In this document: in pieces, positions 42,978-50,370 of the stretch
Layout: every line of letters starts with the position of its first letter
Position numbering within the stretch: position 1 is the stretch's first letter
Source: Clostridia bacterium
GTDB taxonomy: Bacteria; Bacillota; Clostridia; Oscillospirales; Acutalibacteraceae
Direction of reading: 5' to 3'
Length of the DNA stretch: 64,000 bases
NCBI GenBank assembly: GCA_017465825.1
Contig: JAFTVI010000035.1
Coordinates: forward strand, 124,001-188,000
The notes under the pieces: generated by a model
Told to the model about the DNA's origin: nothing
Database searches by the model: none
The model's input: the letters and a program-made list of their open reading frames with translations, nothing else
Position numbers and translations under genes: made by a program

Positions 42978-43288
42978 TAAGCGTTGATTGAAGCAACTTC
43001 AATCTTTGTGTAGGGCTGTCTGTGACCCATCTTACGCTTTTCGTTCTTCTTTGCCTTGTAGGTTGAAACAGTGATCTTCTTGCCCTTGCCGTTCTTAACA
43101 GCCTTAGCAACAACTGTTGCACCTGCAACATAGGGAGCGCCGACTTTGATGCCGTCGTCTGCACCTACAGCAATAACCTTATCAAAAACTACTTCGCTGT
43201 CAGCTTCAACGTCAAGCTTCTCGATGAAAACAATTGAGCCTTCCTCGACTTTGTACTGCTTGCCGCCTGTTTCGATAATTGCGTACAT
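42977..43288 (-). CDS. rplU: 50S ribosomal protein L21
   Basis: 103 residues. [24 protein letters not shown] and [22 protein letters not shown] are classical L21 segments. First gene of rplU-prp-rpmA, preceded by an AAGGAAGG site and a structured leader. Confidence 0.97.
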   Translation of the reverse strand: MYAIIETGGKQYKVEEGSIVFIEKLDVEADSEVVFDKVIAVGADDGIKVGAPYVAGATVVAKAVKNGKGKKITVSTYKAKKNEKRKMGHRQPYTKIEVASINA

Positions 43289-43377
43289 TGTGATTTACCT
43301 TCCTTTGATAGACTCGCTGCGACGGGCGGTTAAAACGCTTGTAAGGGCATAGTTATCCCTTGCCTGCCACATGCGGC
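43289..43377 (-). promoter_or_regulatory. rplU leader region (L21-leader-like)
   Basis: About 90 nt of untranslated leader between the promoter and rplU, containing an AAGGG...CCCTT hairpin and a GGCAGGC segment. Such leaders often regulate the L21 operon; family membership was not tested. Confidence 0.4.
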
Positions 43378-43383
43378 TTAACA

Positions 43384-43412
43384 ATTTTATCATACAAAAC
43401 GGGGTTTGTCAA
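43384..43412 (-). promoter_or_regulatory. rplU operon promoter
   Basis: Minus-strand TTGACA, 17-nt spacer, TAAAAT. Confidence 0.8.
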
Positions 43413-43440
43413 TATTAAATTTAAAGATTGTCGGGGGAAT

Positions 43441-43603
43441 CAATAATTTATCAGTTAGTAGTGGGGAGTGAGAAGTGAGGAGTGGAGGAAAAGGCTCCGC
43501 CTTTTGAACCATCTGAATCCAAGCCGCTTTGCGGCTTCCTTAACTCCTAACTCATCACTCCTGACTCCTAACTACAATAATTTAGCGGTACGCTAAATTA
43601 TTG
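43441..43603 (+). repeat. Nested-palindrome element copy A, 163 nt, at 3' side of uxaC
   Basis: Starts CAATAATTTATCAGTTAG and ends with a 29-nt palindrome CAATAATTTAGCG-GTA-CGCTAAATTATTG (43575-43603). Inside: AGTGRGR tandem, AAAAGGC-TCC-GCCTTTT, AAGCCGC-TTT-GCGGCTT and TAACTCC-type repeats complementary to the left tandem. About 93% identical to the inverted copy at 45070-45232. It ends 1 bp before the stop codon of uxaC. Confidence 0.85.
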
Positions 43604-43604
43604 T

Positions 43605-45005
43605 TTAAATGCCAAAGAACTTCTTCGCATTATTATATGAAATATCTTCTGCTAATTTTGCAAGAGCTTTTTCGTCGTTGGGGTAAAGGCCTTTTGCAAC
43701 CATATCGCCCATAAGACCGCAGAGAATACGGCGGAAATACTCGTGTCTGGGGTAGGAGAGGAAAGAACGTGAGTCTGTGACCATACCTACAAATTTACCG
43801 AGTGCGCCGAGGTTACCGAGAGTTTTCATCTGCTCTCTCATACCGTCGATATTGTCGTTGAACCACCAGGCAGAGCCGAACTGAATCTTGCTTTCTGCCT
43901 CGCTTGACTGGAAGTTGCCCAGCATTGTGCCGAGAACATAATTGTCTTTCGGATTGAGTGTGAAGAGCACCGTTTTGGGAAGATTGCCCTCAACAGCAAG
44001 TGAATCAAGCATTCTTGAAAGCTTCTGTGCAATCTCTTTGTCGTCGATTGAATCGTAGCCTGTGTCGGGACCGAGCTTTCTGAACATCGCTGTGTTGTTG
44101 TTTCTCATAGCGCCCATATGAAGCTCCATTACCCAGCCGCGCTTTGCGTATTCAGCGGCAAGAACCTGAAGAAGAGCAGTTTTGAACTTGTCGGCCTCAA
44201 CGAGTGATATTGCCTCGCCGTTTACGCCTTTATTAAATATGATTTCAAGCTCATCAGCCGTTGCCTCTTCATAGGGAACATAAGTGAATGCGTGGTCACT
44301 TGCACAGCAACCGAGAGAATCGAAAAATTCAATTCTTTCCTTAAGCACTTCACAAAGAGCAACAAAGCTTTCAATCTTTCTGCCTGCTCTGTTCTCCATA
44401 TCATTGAGCCAGGGTTTCCAGGCGGGAGCTTCTACTGCAAGAGCCTTGTCGGGTCTGAATGCAGGGAGCACCTTGCACTTAAAGCTGTCATCCTGTGCCA
44501 GAAGAATGTGATATTCAAGGCTGTCGGCAGGGTCGTCAGTTGTGCAAAGATGTGATACGTTTGATTTTTCTATAAGCTCTCTGGGAGTGAAACCGCCTGC
44601 ATTGATTGCAGCGTTCGCTCTGTTCCATATATCGTCTGCGGTGTCCTCGTTGAGAATGTCGTAAATACCGAAGTAACGGCGGAGCTCAAGATGTGACCAG
44701 TGGTACATCGGGTTGCCGATAAGGCAGGGCATAATTGATGCAAATTTCTTGAATTTTTCGTATCCGCTTGCATCGCCTGTGATGTATTTTTCATCAATAC
44801 CGCAGGAGCGCATAGCACGCCATTTATAGTGGTCGCCGCCGAGCCAGAGATATGCAATATCTGCCGGCTGCTTGTTTTCGTAAATCTCTTTGGGGGAAAG
44901 GTGGCAGTGCCAATCGAAAATAGGCATTTTGTCAGCCGCCTCAAAAGCCCTGAGCGCAGGCTCATTGTCTAAAAGGAAATCGTTTCCCATAAATTCTTTT
45001 ATCAT
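43605..45005 (-). CDS. uxaC: Glucuronate isomerase
   Basis: 466 residues from the ATG at 45005 (GAGGTG six bases upstream). Uronate isomerase of the amidohydrolase fold: FDWHCHLSPKEI (metal histidines), WLGGDHYKWRAMRSCGI, a central ELHMGAMRNNN, GSAWWFNDN and LSYPRHEYFRRILCGLMG. It turns glucuronate into fructuronate (or galacturonate into tagaturonate) for uronic acid use. It stands without uxuA/uxaB neighbours. Both flanks carry inverted copies of one 163-nt repeat, so the gene may have moved as a cassette. Confidence 0.93.
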   Translation of the reverse strand: MIKEFMGNDFLLDNEPALRAFEAADKMPIFDWHCHLSPKEIYENKQPADIAYLWLGGDHYKWRAMRSCGIDEKYITGDASGYEKFKKFASIMPCLIGNPMYHWSHLELRRYFGIYDILNEDTADDIWNRANAAINAGGFTPRELIEKSNVSHLCTTDDPADSLEYHILLAQDDSFKCKVLPAFRPDKALAVEAPAWKPWLNDMENRAGRKIESFVALCEVLKERIEFFDSLGCCASDHAFTYVPYEEATADELEIIFNKGVNGEAISLVEADKFKTALLQVLAAEYAKRGWVMELHMGAMRNNNTAMFRKLGPDTGYDSIDDKEIAQKLSRMLDSLAVEGNLPKTVLFTLNPKDNYVLGTMLGNFQSSEAESKIQFGSAWWFNDNIDGMREQMKTLGNLGALGKFVGMVTDSRSFLSYPRHEYFRRILCGLMGDMVAKGLYPNDEKALAKLAEDISYNNAKKFFGI

Positions 45006-45025
45006 TTGAAACACCTCTTTAGTAT

Positions 45026-45054
45026 ATGATAGCAGATGATGAAAAGTAAATCAA
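45026..45054 (-). promoter_or_regulatory. uxaC promoter
   Basis: Minus-strand TTGATT, 17-nt spacer, TATCAT. The upstream repeat copy begins 16 bp beyond it. Confidence 0.55.
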
Positions 45055-45069
45055 GAATAAAAAATCAAA

Positions 45070-45232
45070 CAATAATTTAGCGTATCGCTAAATTATTGTA
45101 GTTAGGAGTTAGGAGTGATGAGTTAGGAGTTAAGGAAGCCGCAAAGCGGCTTGGATTTAAATGGTTTAAAAGGCGGAGCCTGTTCCTTCACTCCTCACTT
45201 CTCACTCCTCACTGCTAACTGATAAATTATTG
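45070..45232 (-). repeat. Nested-palindrome element copy B, 163 nt, inverted relative to copy A
   Basis: Same length and modules as 43441-43603 in opposite orientation: it starts with the CAATAATTTAGCG palindrome (45070-45098) and ends CTGATAAATTATTG. Differences from copy A are scattered single bases. It lies between the uxaC promoter and the terminator of the acyl-CoA ligase gene. Confidence 0.85.
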
Positions 45233-45248
45233 TCTATCTTTCAGAATT

Positions 45249-45279
45249 GAAAAAACAAGACCCGCATTCCGCAGGTCTT
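45249..45279 (-). terminator. Terminator of the acyl-CoA ligase operon
   Basis: Minus-strand AAGACCTGC-GGAAT-GCGGGTCTT followed by G and six T's. Confidence 0.85.
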
Positions 45280-45287
45280 TAAGCAAA

Positions 45288-46928
45288 TTAATTTGTTGTC
45301 TGTGCCTCAACAAGTCTTTCTCCGCAATAAATGTCGCGAAGTCTTGGCTTTTCGATTTTGCCTGTTGCGTTTCTGGGCACGGGTGCGAAGATGATCTTCT
45401 TAGGTCTTTTGTATCTGGGTAAGCCGTCGCAGAATTCGTTGATTTCGTCCTCTGTGCAGGTCATACCCTCTTTGATTTCGATAATAGCGGTTGCGATTTC
45501 ACCCAGACGCTTGTCGGGCAGACCGATAACTGCAACGTCCTTGATCTTATTGTGAGCTCTCAGGAAGTCCTCAATCTGAACGGGATAAAGATTTTCGCCG
45601 CCGCTGATAATAACATCCTTTTTGCGGTCAACAAGGTAGATAAATCCGTCCTCGTCGGTTTTTGCCATATCGCCTGTAAGAAGCCATCCGTCATCTGTAA
45701 GCACTTCTGCACTTGCTTCGGAATTTTTGTAGTAGCATTTCATTACGCCGTCGCCCTTGACTGCAAGCTCGCCCACTTCGCCGTCGGCAACCTCGTTGCG
45801 GTTTTCGTCAACGATTTTTGTCTGCCAGCCGTAGCCTGCCTTACCGATTGCACCGACTTTATGTATGTTTTCAACACCGAGATGTACACAGCCGGGGCCG
45901 ATTGACTCGGACAGACCGTAGTTTGTGTCGTACTGATGATGAGGGAATACGGTTTTCCATCTTTTTATAAGGCTGGGGGGAACGGGCTGTGCGCCGATAT
46001 GCATCAATCTCCACTGCGCAAGCCTGTAATCATTGAGGTTGATATCACCTCTGTCAATTGCGTCAAGGATATCCTGCGCCCAGGGCACAAGCAGCCAGAT
46101 GATTGTAGCTTTTTCTTCGCTTGCCGCCTGAAGTACCCATTCGGGCTTTACGCCTCTGAGAATAACTGCCTTGCTTGCAGAAAGAAGTGAACCGAACCAA
46201 TGCATTTTGGCGCCTGTGTGGTAAAGGGGAGGGATGCAGAGGAATACATCGTCACGTGTCTGTGAATGGTGATTCTGTTCAGCCTTGCAGGAGGCAACCA
46301 AAGCGGCGTGACGGTGAAGAATCGCTTTGGGGAAGCCTGTTGTGCCTGATGAAAAGTAGATAGCCGCATCATCGTCGTCGTTGATTTCCACAGGGGGAAC
46401 AACGCTTGAACAGAAGTACGTCATATCTTGATAATTGTCAGCATAATCGGGAGTTTCCTCTCTCTTTCCTACGTAGAAGTAGTCGCTGATATCCATTTCA
46501 TCCTTTACTGCGGTAACGCGTTCAATAAATTCAGGGCCGAAAACCATCATTTTTGAATCGGACAGGTCTGCGCAGTATTTGATTTCGTCAGCTGAATAGC
46601 GGTAATTCATAGGTACTGCCAATGCGCCTGTTTTGAGAATGCCGAAGTAGATAGGCAGCCATTCAATGCAGTTCATAAGCAGAATTGCAACCTTGTCACC
46701 TTTTTTGATACCTCTTGTGAAAAGAAGATTTGCAAATCGGTTGGCATTTATATCAAATTCACGCCAGGTCATTTCACGGCGGTATTTTTCTGCCTCGCTT
46801 GCTTCAATAAGGTTGTATTCACGCCAGGTGATGTTTCTCTCAGGCTGATTTGCAGGATTGATTTCAACAAGGCTTACATCGTTGGGGTAAAGCCGCGCGT
46901 TGCGTTCAAGATATTCCGTAATAGGCAT
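45288..46928 (-). CDS. AMP-dependent acyl-CoA synthetase/ligase
   Basis: 546 residues from the ATG at 46928 (AAGGAG upstream). ANL adenylating enzyme: P-loop-like YFSSGTTGFPK, YGLSESIGPG, TGDMAKTDEDGFIYLVDRKKDVIISGGENLYP and the C-terminal PRNATGKIEKP with the catalytic lysine. It activates a carboxylic acid to its CoA thioester; the acid is unknown. Near residues 30-60 a TWRE-Y motif occurs twice (ITWREYN and MTWREFD), a small duplication. Located 72 bp downstream of the Na+/solute symporter gene, which may import its substrate. Confidence 0.88.
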   Translation of the reverse strand: MPITEYLERNARLYPNDVSLVEINPANQPERNITWREYNLIEASEAEKYRREMTWREFDINANRFANLLFTRGIKKGDKVAILLMNCIEWLPIYFGILKTGALAVPMNYRYSADEIKYCADLSDSKMMVFGPEFIERVTAVKDEMDISDYFYVGKREETPDYADNYQDMTYFCSSVVPPVEINDDDDAAIYFSSGTTGFPKAILHRHAALVASCKAEQNHHSQTRDDVFLCIPPLYHTGAKMHWFGSLLSASKAVILRGVKPEWVLQAASEEKATIIWLLVPWAQDILDAIDRGDINLNDYRLAQWRLMHIGAQPVPPSLIKRWKTVFPHHQYDTNYGLSESIGPGCVHLGVENIHKVGAIGKAGYGWQTKIVDENRNEVADGEVGELAVKGDGVMKCYYKNSEASAEVLTDDGWLLTGDMAKTDEDGFIYLVDRKKDVIISGGENLYPVQIEDFLRAHNKIKDVAVIGLPDKRLGEIATAIIEIKEGMTCTEDEINEFCDGLPRYKRPKKIIFAPVPRNATGKIEKPRLRDIYCGERLVEAQTTN

Positions 46929-47000
46929 ATTATTTATCTCCTTTATATATGCCGAAATACGCCCTTGTTGCAAGGCGTACTCGGTAATTTGTGTTTTTGA

Positions 47001-48581
47001 TTATTTTTCAAGTGTTTCTTTTACGGTTACAGTTACCTGTTTGTCGTAGCCGGCGAATTTCTCGTCAACTTCGGCTTTTTTCATTTTGGGTGTAACAAGG
47101 CTTACAATGGGAACGATAACAAGACCGCCGACCATTGAAACAACACCGCTTCTGATTGAAGATGCGAACAGGTAGGACATTACTTCGCCGCTGAAGGTGA
47201 TAACTCCGAAGGAGCAGAGAAGCTGAACAATTGTAACTGCAATGCCGAAGGCAAAGCTTGCCCATACTGCCGCTTTAGTTGTCTTTTTCCAGTAAAGACC
47301 GTAGAGGAAGGGAGCGAGGAATGCACCTGCAAGTGCGCCCCAGGAAACACCCATCATCTGTGCAATAAATGTAAATCCGAATGTATCCTTAACTATTGCG
47401 ATAACAGCTGAAACTGCTACGAAGAAAGCGATGAATATACGCATAACGAGCATTTTCTTTTTCTCGGACATAGTGCCCTTGCTGTCGATAACATCAAGAG
47501 TGAGAGTTGAGCTTGACGTGAGAACGAGAGAAGAAAGAGTGGACATTGATGCCGCAAGAACAAGAACTATAACAACTGCGATGATGATATCACCCCAGGA
47601 GTAATTGTTGAGTGTGCCAAGCATAGCTGGAACGATTGCATCAAATGATACACTGCCTGTTTCCGAAACGATACCTTCGATACCGCCGTAAAGTCTGCCG
47701 AAACCGCCGAGGAAGTAGCATCCGCCTGCAACGATGATAGCAAATATTGTTGATATGATAGTGCCTTTTTTGATTGCATCCTCGCTCTTGATAGCGTAGA
47801 ACTTGCCGACCATCTGAGGAAGTCCCCAGGTGCCGAGAGAAGTAAGGATGACAACAAACAGCAATGCCAGCGGGTCAGGTCCGAGGAAGGAGGTGAATGC
47901 GCCGTCCATAGCAGAGGTTTCCGCTTCAATGTGAGAAAGCTCTGTCATAGCGTTGAGCAGACCGCCGTTTGAATAGAGAACTGCAAGAACAACAGCAACG
48001 ATACCTATAAGCATTATGATGCCCTGTACAAAGTCGTTGATTGCAGTTGCCATATATCCGCCGAAAAGAACATAAATGCAGGTAAGAACTGCCATTACTA
48101 TTATACACACATAATACGGAATGTCAAATGCCATATTGAAAAGGCTTGAAAGACCGTTGTAAAGTGACGCTGTGTAGGGAATAAGGAAAATGAAAACGAT
48201 AACGGATGCCGCAATTTTCAGCGCAGGGGAGTTGAAACGCTTGCCGAAGAAATCGGGCATTGTCTTTGAGTCGATATGCTGAGTCATAATTCTTGTTCTT
48301 CTGCCGAGAACTACCCAGGCAAGAAGTGAACCGATGAATGCATTACCCAAGCCTATCCAGGTGGATGCAAGACCGAAGTTCCAGCCGAACTGACCTGCAT
48401 AACCGATAAAGATAACTGCTGAGAAGTAAGATGTTCCGAATGCGAAAGCAGTAAGCCAGGGGCCTACGTTTCTGCCGCCGAGAACGAATCCGTTAACATT
48501 TGTTGCGTGTTTACGGCTGTAAACGCCGATACCGATCATTACGGCAAAGAACACAACCAACAGGATAATTTTGATTGCCAT
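47001..48581 (-). CDS. Sodium:solute symporter (SSF family)
   Basis: 526 residues from the ATG at 48581 (GAGGTG upstream). About 13 transmembrane helices. SSF signatures: GGRNVGPWLTAFAFGTSYFSA near helix 2, GGYMATAINDFVQGIIM and SMSTLSSLVLTSSSTLTLD. It imports an organic acid or amino acid with Na+; PanF/PutP-like but substrate undetermined. Probably in one transcript with the acyl-CoA ligase, suggesting uptake and activation of a carboxylate. Confidence 0.9.
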   Translation of the reverse strand: MAIKIILLVVFFAVMIGIGVYSRKHATNVNGFVLGGRNVGPWLTAFAFGTSYFSAVIFIGYAGQFGWNFGLASTWIGLGNAFIGSLLAWVVLGRRTRIMTQHIDSKTMPDFFGKRFNSPALKIAASVIVFIFLIPYTASLYNGLSSLFNMAFDIPYYVCIIVMAVLTCIYVLFGGYMATAINDFVQGIIMLIGIVAVVLAVLYSNGGLLNAMTELSHIEAETSAMDGAFTSFLGPDPLALLFVVILTSLGTWGLPQMVGKFYAIKSEDAIKKGTIISTIFAIIVAGGCYFLGGFGRLYGGIEGIVSETGSVSFDAIVPAMLGTLNNYSWGDIIIAVVIVLVLAASMSTLSSLVLTSSSTLTLDVIDSKGTMSEKKKMLVMRIFIAFFVAVSAVIAIVKDTFGFTFIAQMMGVSWGALAGAFLAPFLYGLYWKKTTKAAVWASFAFGIAVTIVQLLCSFGVITFSGEVMSYLFASSIRSGVVSMVGGLVIVPIVSLVTPKMKKAEVDEKFAGYDKQVTVTVKETLEK

Positions 48582-48644
48582 AAAAAAACACCTCTTAAGC
48601 TTCACTCGTTCAATACTTTAAATGAGTGAAGAACTGATATTGAC

Positions 48645-48673
48645 AGTATATACTATTATATTTAATTTGTCAA
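48645..48673 (-). promoter_or_regulatory. Promoter of the symporter-ligase operon
   Basis: Minus-strand TTGACA, 17-nt spacer, TATACT. Confidence 0.7.
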
Positions 48674-48712
48674 TAGCAATTTGCATTGTTTTAAATAAAT
48701 TGAAATAAGGTC

Positions 48713-48741
48713 TTGCAAAATTAAAAAGAATCTATTATAAT
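48713..48741 (+). promoter_or_regulatory. tRNA-Thr promoter
   Basis: TTGCAA, 17-nt spacer, TATAAT, 12 bp upstream of the tRNA. Confidence 0.75.
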
Positions 48742-48753
48742 AGTGCAGTAAGT

Positions 48754-48829
48754 GCTGGTGTAGCTCAGTTGGTAGAGCAGCGCATTCGTAATGCGCAGGT
48801 CACGTGTTCGAGTCACGCCACCAGCTCCA
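48754..48829 (+). tRNA. tRNA-Thr (anticodon CGU)
   Basis: 76 nt with the 3' CCA encoded. Acceptor stem GCTGGTG/CACCAGC, D arm GCTC-AGTTGGTAGA-GC, anticodon stem GCGCA/TGCGC with loop TTCGTAA (anticodon CGT, reads ACG), and a TTCGAGT T-loop. A terminator follows directly. Confidence 0.95.
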
Positions 48830-48834
48830 GAATC

Positions 48835-48863
48835 AAGGCAGTCTTCGGACTGTCTTGTTTTTT
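48835..48863 (+). terminator. Terminator of the tRNA gene
   Basis: AAGGCAGTC-TTCG-GACTGTCTT followed by G and six T's. Confidence 0.9.
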
Positions 48864-48879
48864 GTGCAGAAAGTAAAAA

Positions 48880-48935
48880 ATAATTTAGCACAATTTCGTA
48901 GGGCGCGTCGCCCCCTACAATTATGATAAATTTTA
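48880..48935. repeat. Short nested-palindrome element with TCGTAGGG module
   Basis: AATAATTTAGC at one end, TGATAAATTT at the other, enclosing TCGTAGGGCGCG/CGCCCCCTACA. It looks like a minimal member of the 23408 and 31821 type. Confidence 0.45.
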
Positions 48936-48938
48936 TAG

Positions 48939-48965
48939 TAAAAAAGGACGGCATTGCCGTCCTTG
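48939..48965 (-). terminator. Terminator of the 48982 gene
   Basis: Minus-strand AAGGACGGCA/TGCCGTCCTT followed by T's, with almost no loop. Confidence 0.8.
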
Positions 48966-48981
48966 ATCGTTTATGTGAAAA

Positions 48982-50145
48982 TTACCACTGAACTGTCCAC
49001 TTCTGCTCGTAAAGAAGACCGAGTTTGCAGTTTTCAACAGAAATGAAACCGAGTGCTGTAGCCTTACCGAAGCACATATATGAGGGATTGTTTACGTCAA
49101 GAGCTGTCATCTTGCCGGTTTCCTTCTCAATAGTTGCTGTAACGGTAGAGCCGATGTAAAGGTTTTCAAAGCCTTCAAGTGCAACGAAATCGCCTGCTGC
49201 ATCTGTAATCTGGCTTACTTCAACAGTATCAACAAGGTTTGATGCCATTGTGCCGTCATCGGGATTTTCCTCTGTGCTGTTGAGTGTAAGAGTGATTATG
49301 TAGTTGCCGTCTTTTTCCTCACAGGTGTAGTCAGAAATCATATCTGCTGTAAGACCTGTTGTGCCGTTTTCGTTAGCGGGAGGGAAGTTTGTTTTGATTG
49401 CATCGGAGCCTTCGTGAACGATTGCTTCTTTGTTTTCTGTCATAAAGGTATCCATAAGAGTTTTTGCGATACCTGCAATTGTGGAGTTGCCGCCTACTTC
49501 AACAACACCGTTGTAGTTTGAAGGACGGTCATATGTTCTTGTAACAGACTTTGCTTCAGCAATAACCTTTGCGTGAGCAGTCTTGTAATACTCAACAACA
49601 GCTTCCTTTGAATTAAGGGCACCTGTTGCAACTGCATCACCTGATGTATCAGCGTTTGCGTCATCGCCTGTGTTTGCATCCTCAGAACCGTTATCAGTTG
49701 AATCTGTGGCTGCGGAATCATCGGGAGTGCTTGTCTGTGTATTGTTGTTTGTGTTTGTCTGTGTGCTGTTGCTTGTGTCTGTCTGTGCGGAAGAATCGTC
49801 AGCTGCGCTATCATCACCGGATGAAACAGCTGTATCTGACAGATTCATTGTAACGGTGATTGCGCTGTAGCAGCAAACTACCATACAAGCAATAACGATC
49901 AATGTAAGAAGAGTAAGGAAGAACTTCTGTGCTTTTGTAGCTTTTGCAGAATGTTTCTTTGCTTCTTTCTTAACTTCTTTCTTGTGCTTTTTGATTTCCT
50001 TGCGCTCTTTTTTAAGTTCTTTTTTTGTTTTTGTAACAGGAGGAAGAACTTCTTCCGCTGTTGCTTCTTCAACGACTGCTTCGTCGGTAACAGCTTCTTC
50101 GCCTATGGGCTCAAGAACCTGCGTGTTGTCGTTATTAGTACTCAT
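48982..50145 (-). CDS. Single-pass membrane protein with FMN-binding-like outer domain, unknown
   Basis: 387 residues. A cytoplasmic, acidic then very Lys-rich stretch (KKELKKERKEIKKHKKE, about residues 40-70), one transmembrane helix (about 75-98), a Ser/Thr/Asn/Asp-rich low-complexity linker (about 108-170) and an extracytoplasmic domain of about 210 residues. I do not recognise the domain; the NKEAIVHEG... and VDTVEVSQITDAAGD parts look like ordinary beta-rich secreted folds. It stands alone and is divergent from the 50371 gene. Confidence 0.6.
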   Translation of the reverse strand: MSTNNDNTQVLEPIGEEAVTDEAVVEEATAEEVLPPVTKTKKELKKERKEIKKHKKEVKKEAKKHSAKATKAQKFFLTLLTLIVIACMVVCCYSAITVTMNLSDTAVSSGDDSAADDSSAQTDTSNSTQTNTNNNTQTSTPDDSAATDSTDNGSEDANTGDDANADTSGDAVATGALNSKEAVVEYYKTAHAKVIAEAKSVTRTYDRPSNYNGVVEVGGNSTIAGIAKTLMDTFMTENKEAIVHEGSDAIKTNFPPANENGTTGLTADMISDYTCEEKDGNYIITLTLNSTEENPDDGTMASNLVDTVEVSQITDAAGDFVALEGFENLYIGSTVTATIEKETGKMTALDVNNPSYMCFGKATALGFISVENCKLGLLYEQKWTVQW

Positions 50146-50309
50146 AAAACCTCTCCTATCTTAAAGATTGTATGTAAGGTATAGTTTTTTACTCTATTAC
50201 TATACTACAAAATAATCCGTAAAGTCAACTGCATTTCAAAAATAAATGTGCAAATATTAACATAATTTTTCATTTTTATCTATAAAAATACGCCAATTGA
50301 AAAAAAGAC

Positions 50310-50338
50310 TTGTAATTGATTGCAACATATTGTATAAT
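50310..50338 (+). promoter_or_regulatory. Promoter of the 50371 gene
   Basis: TTGTAA, 17-nt spacer, TATAAT, 33 bp before the ATG. Confidence 0.65.
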
Positions 50339-50370
50339 ATTTTTTATCTAAATCCTTAGGAGTTGAGAAA

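Noticed and set aside
43441-45232. Insertion sequence or transposon carrying uxaC
   Set aside because: No transposase or recombinase frame and no clear target-site duplication; reported as inverted repeats rather than as a named mobile element.
48721-48954. Minus-strand open frame with TRTRDLRITNALLYQLSY-like sequence
   Set aside because: It is the complement of the tRNA-Thr gene and its flanks, a well-known false gene.
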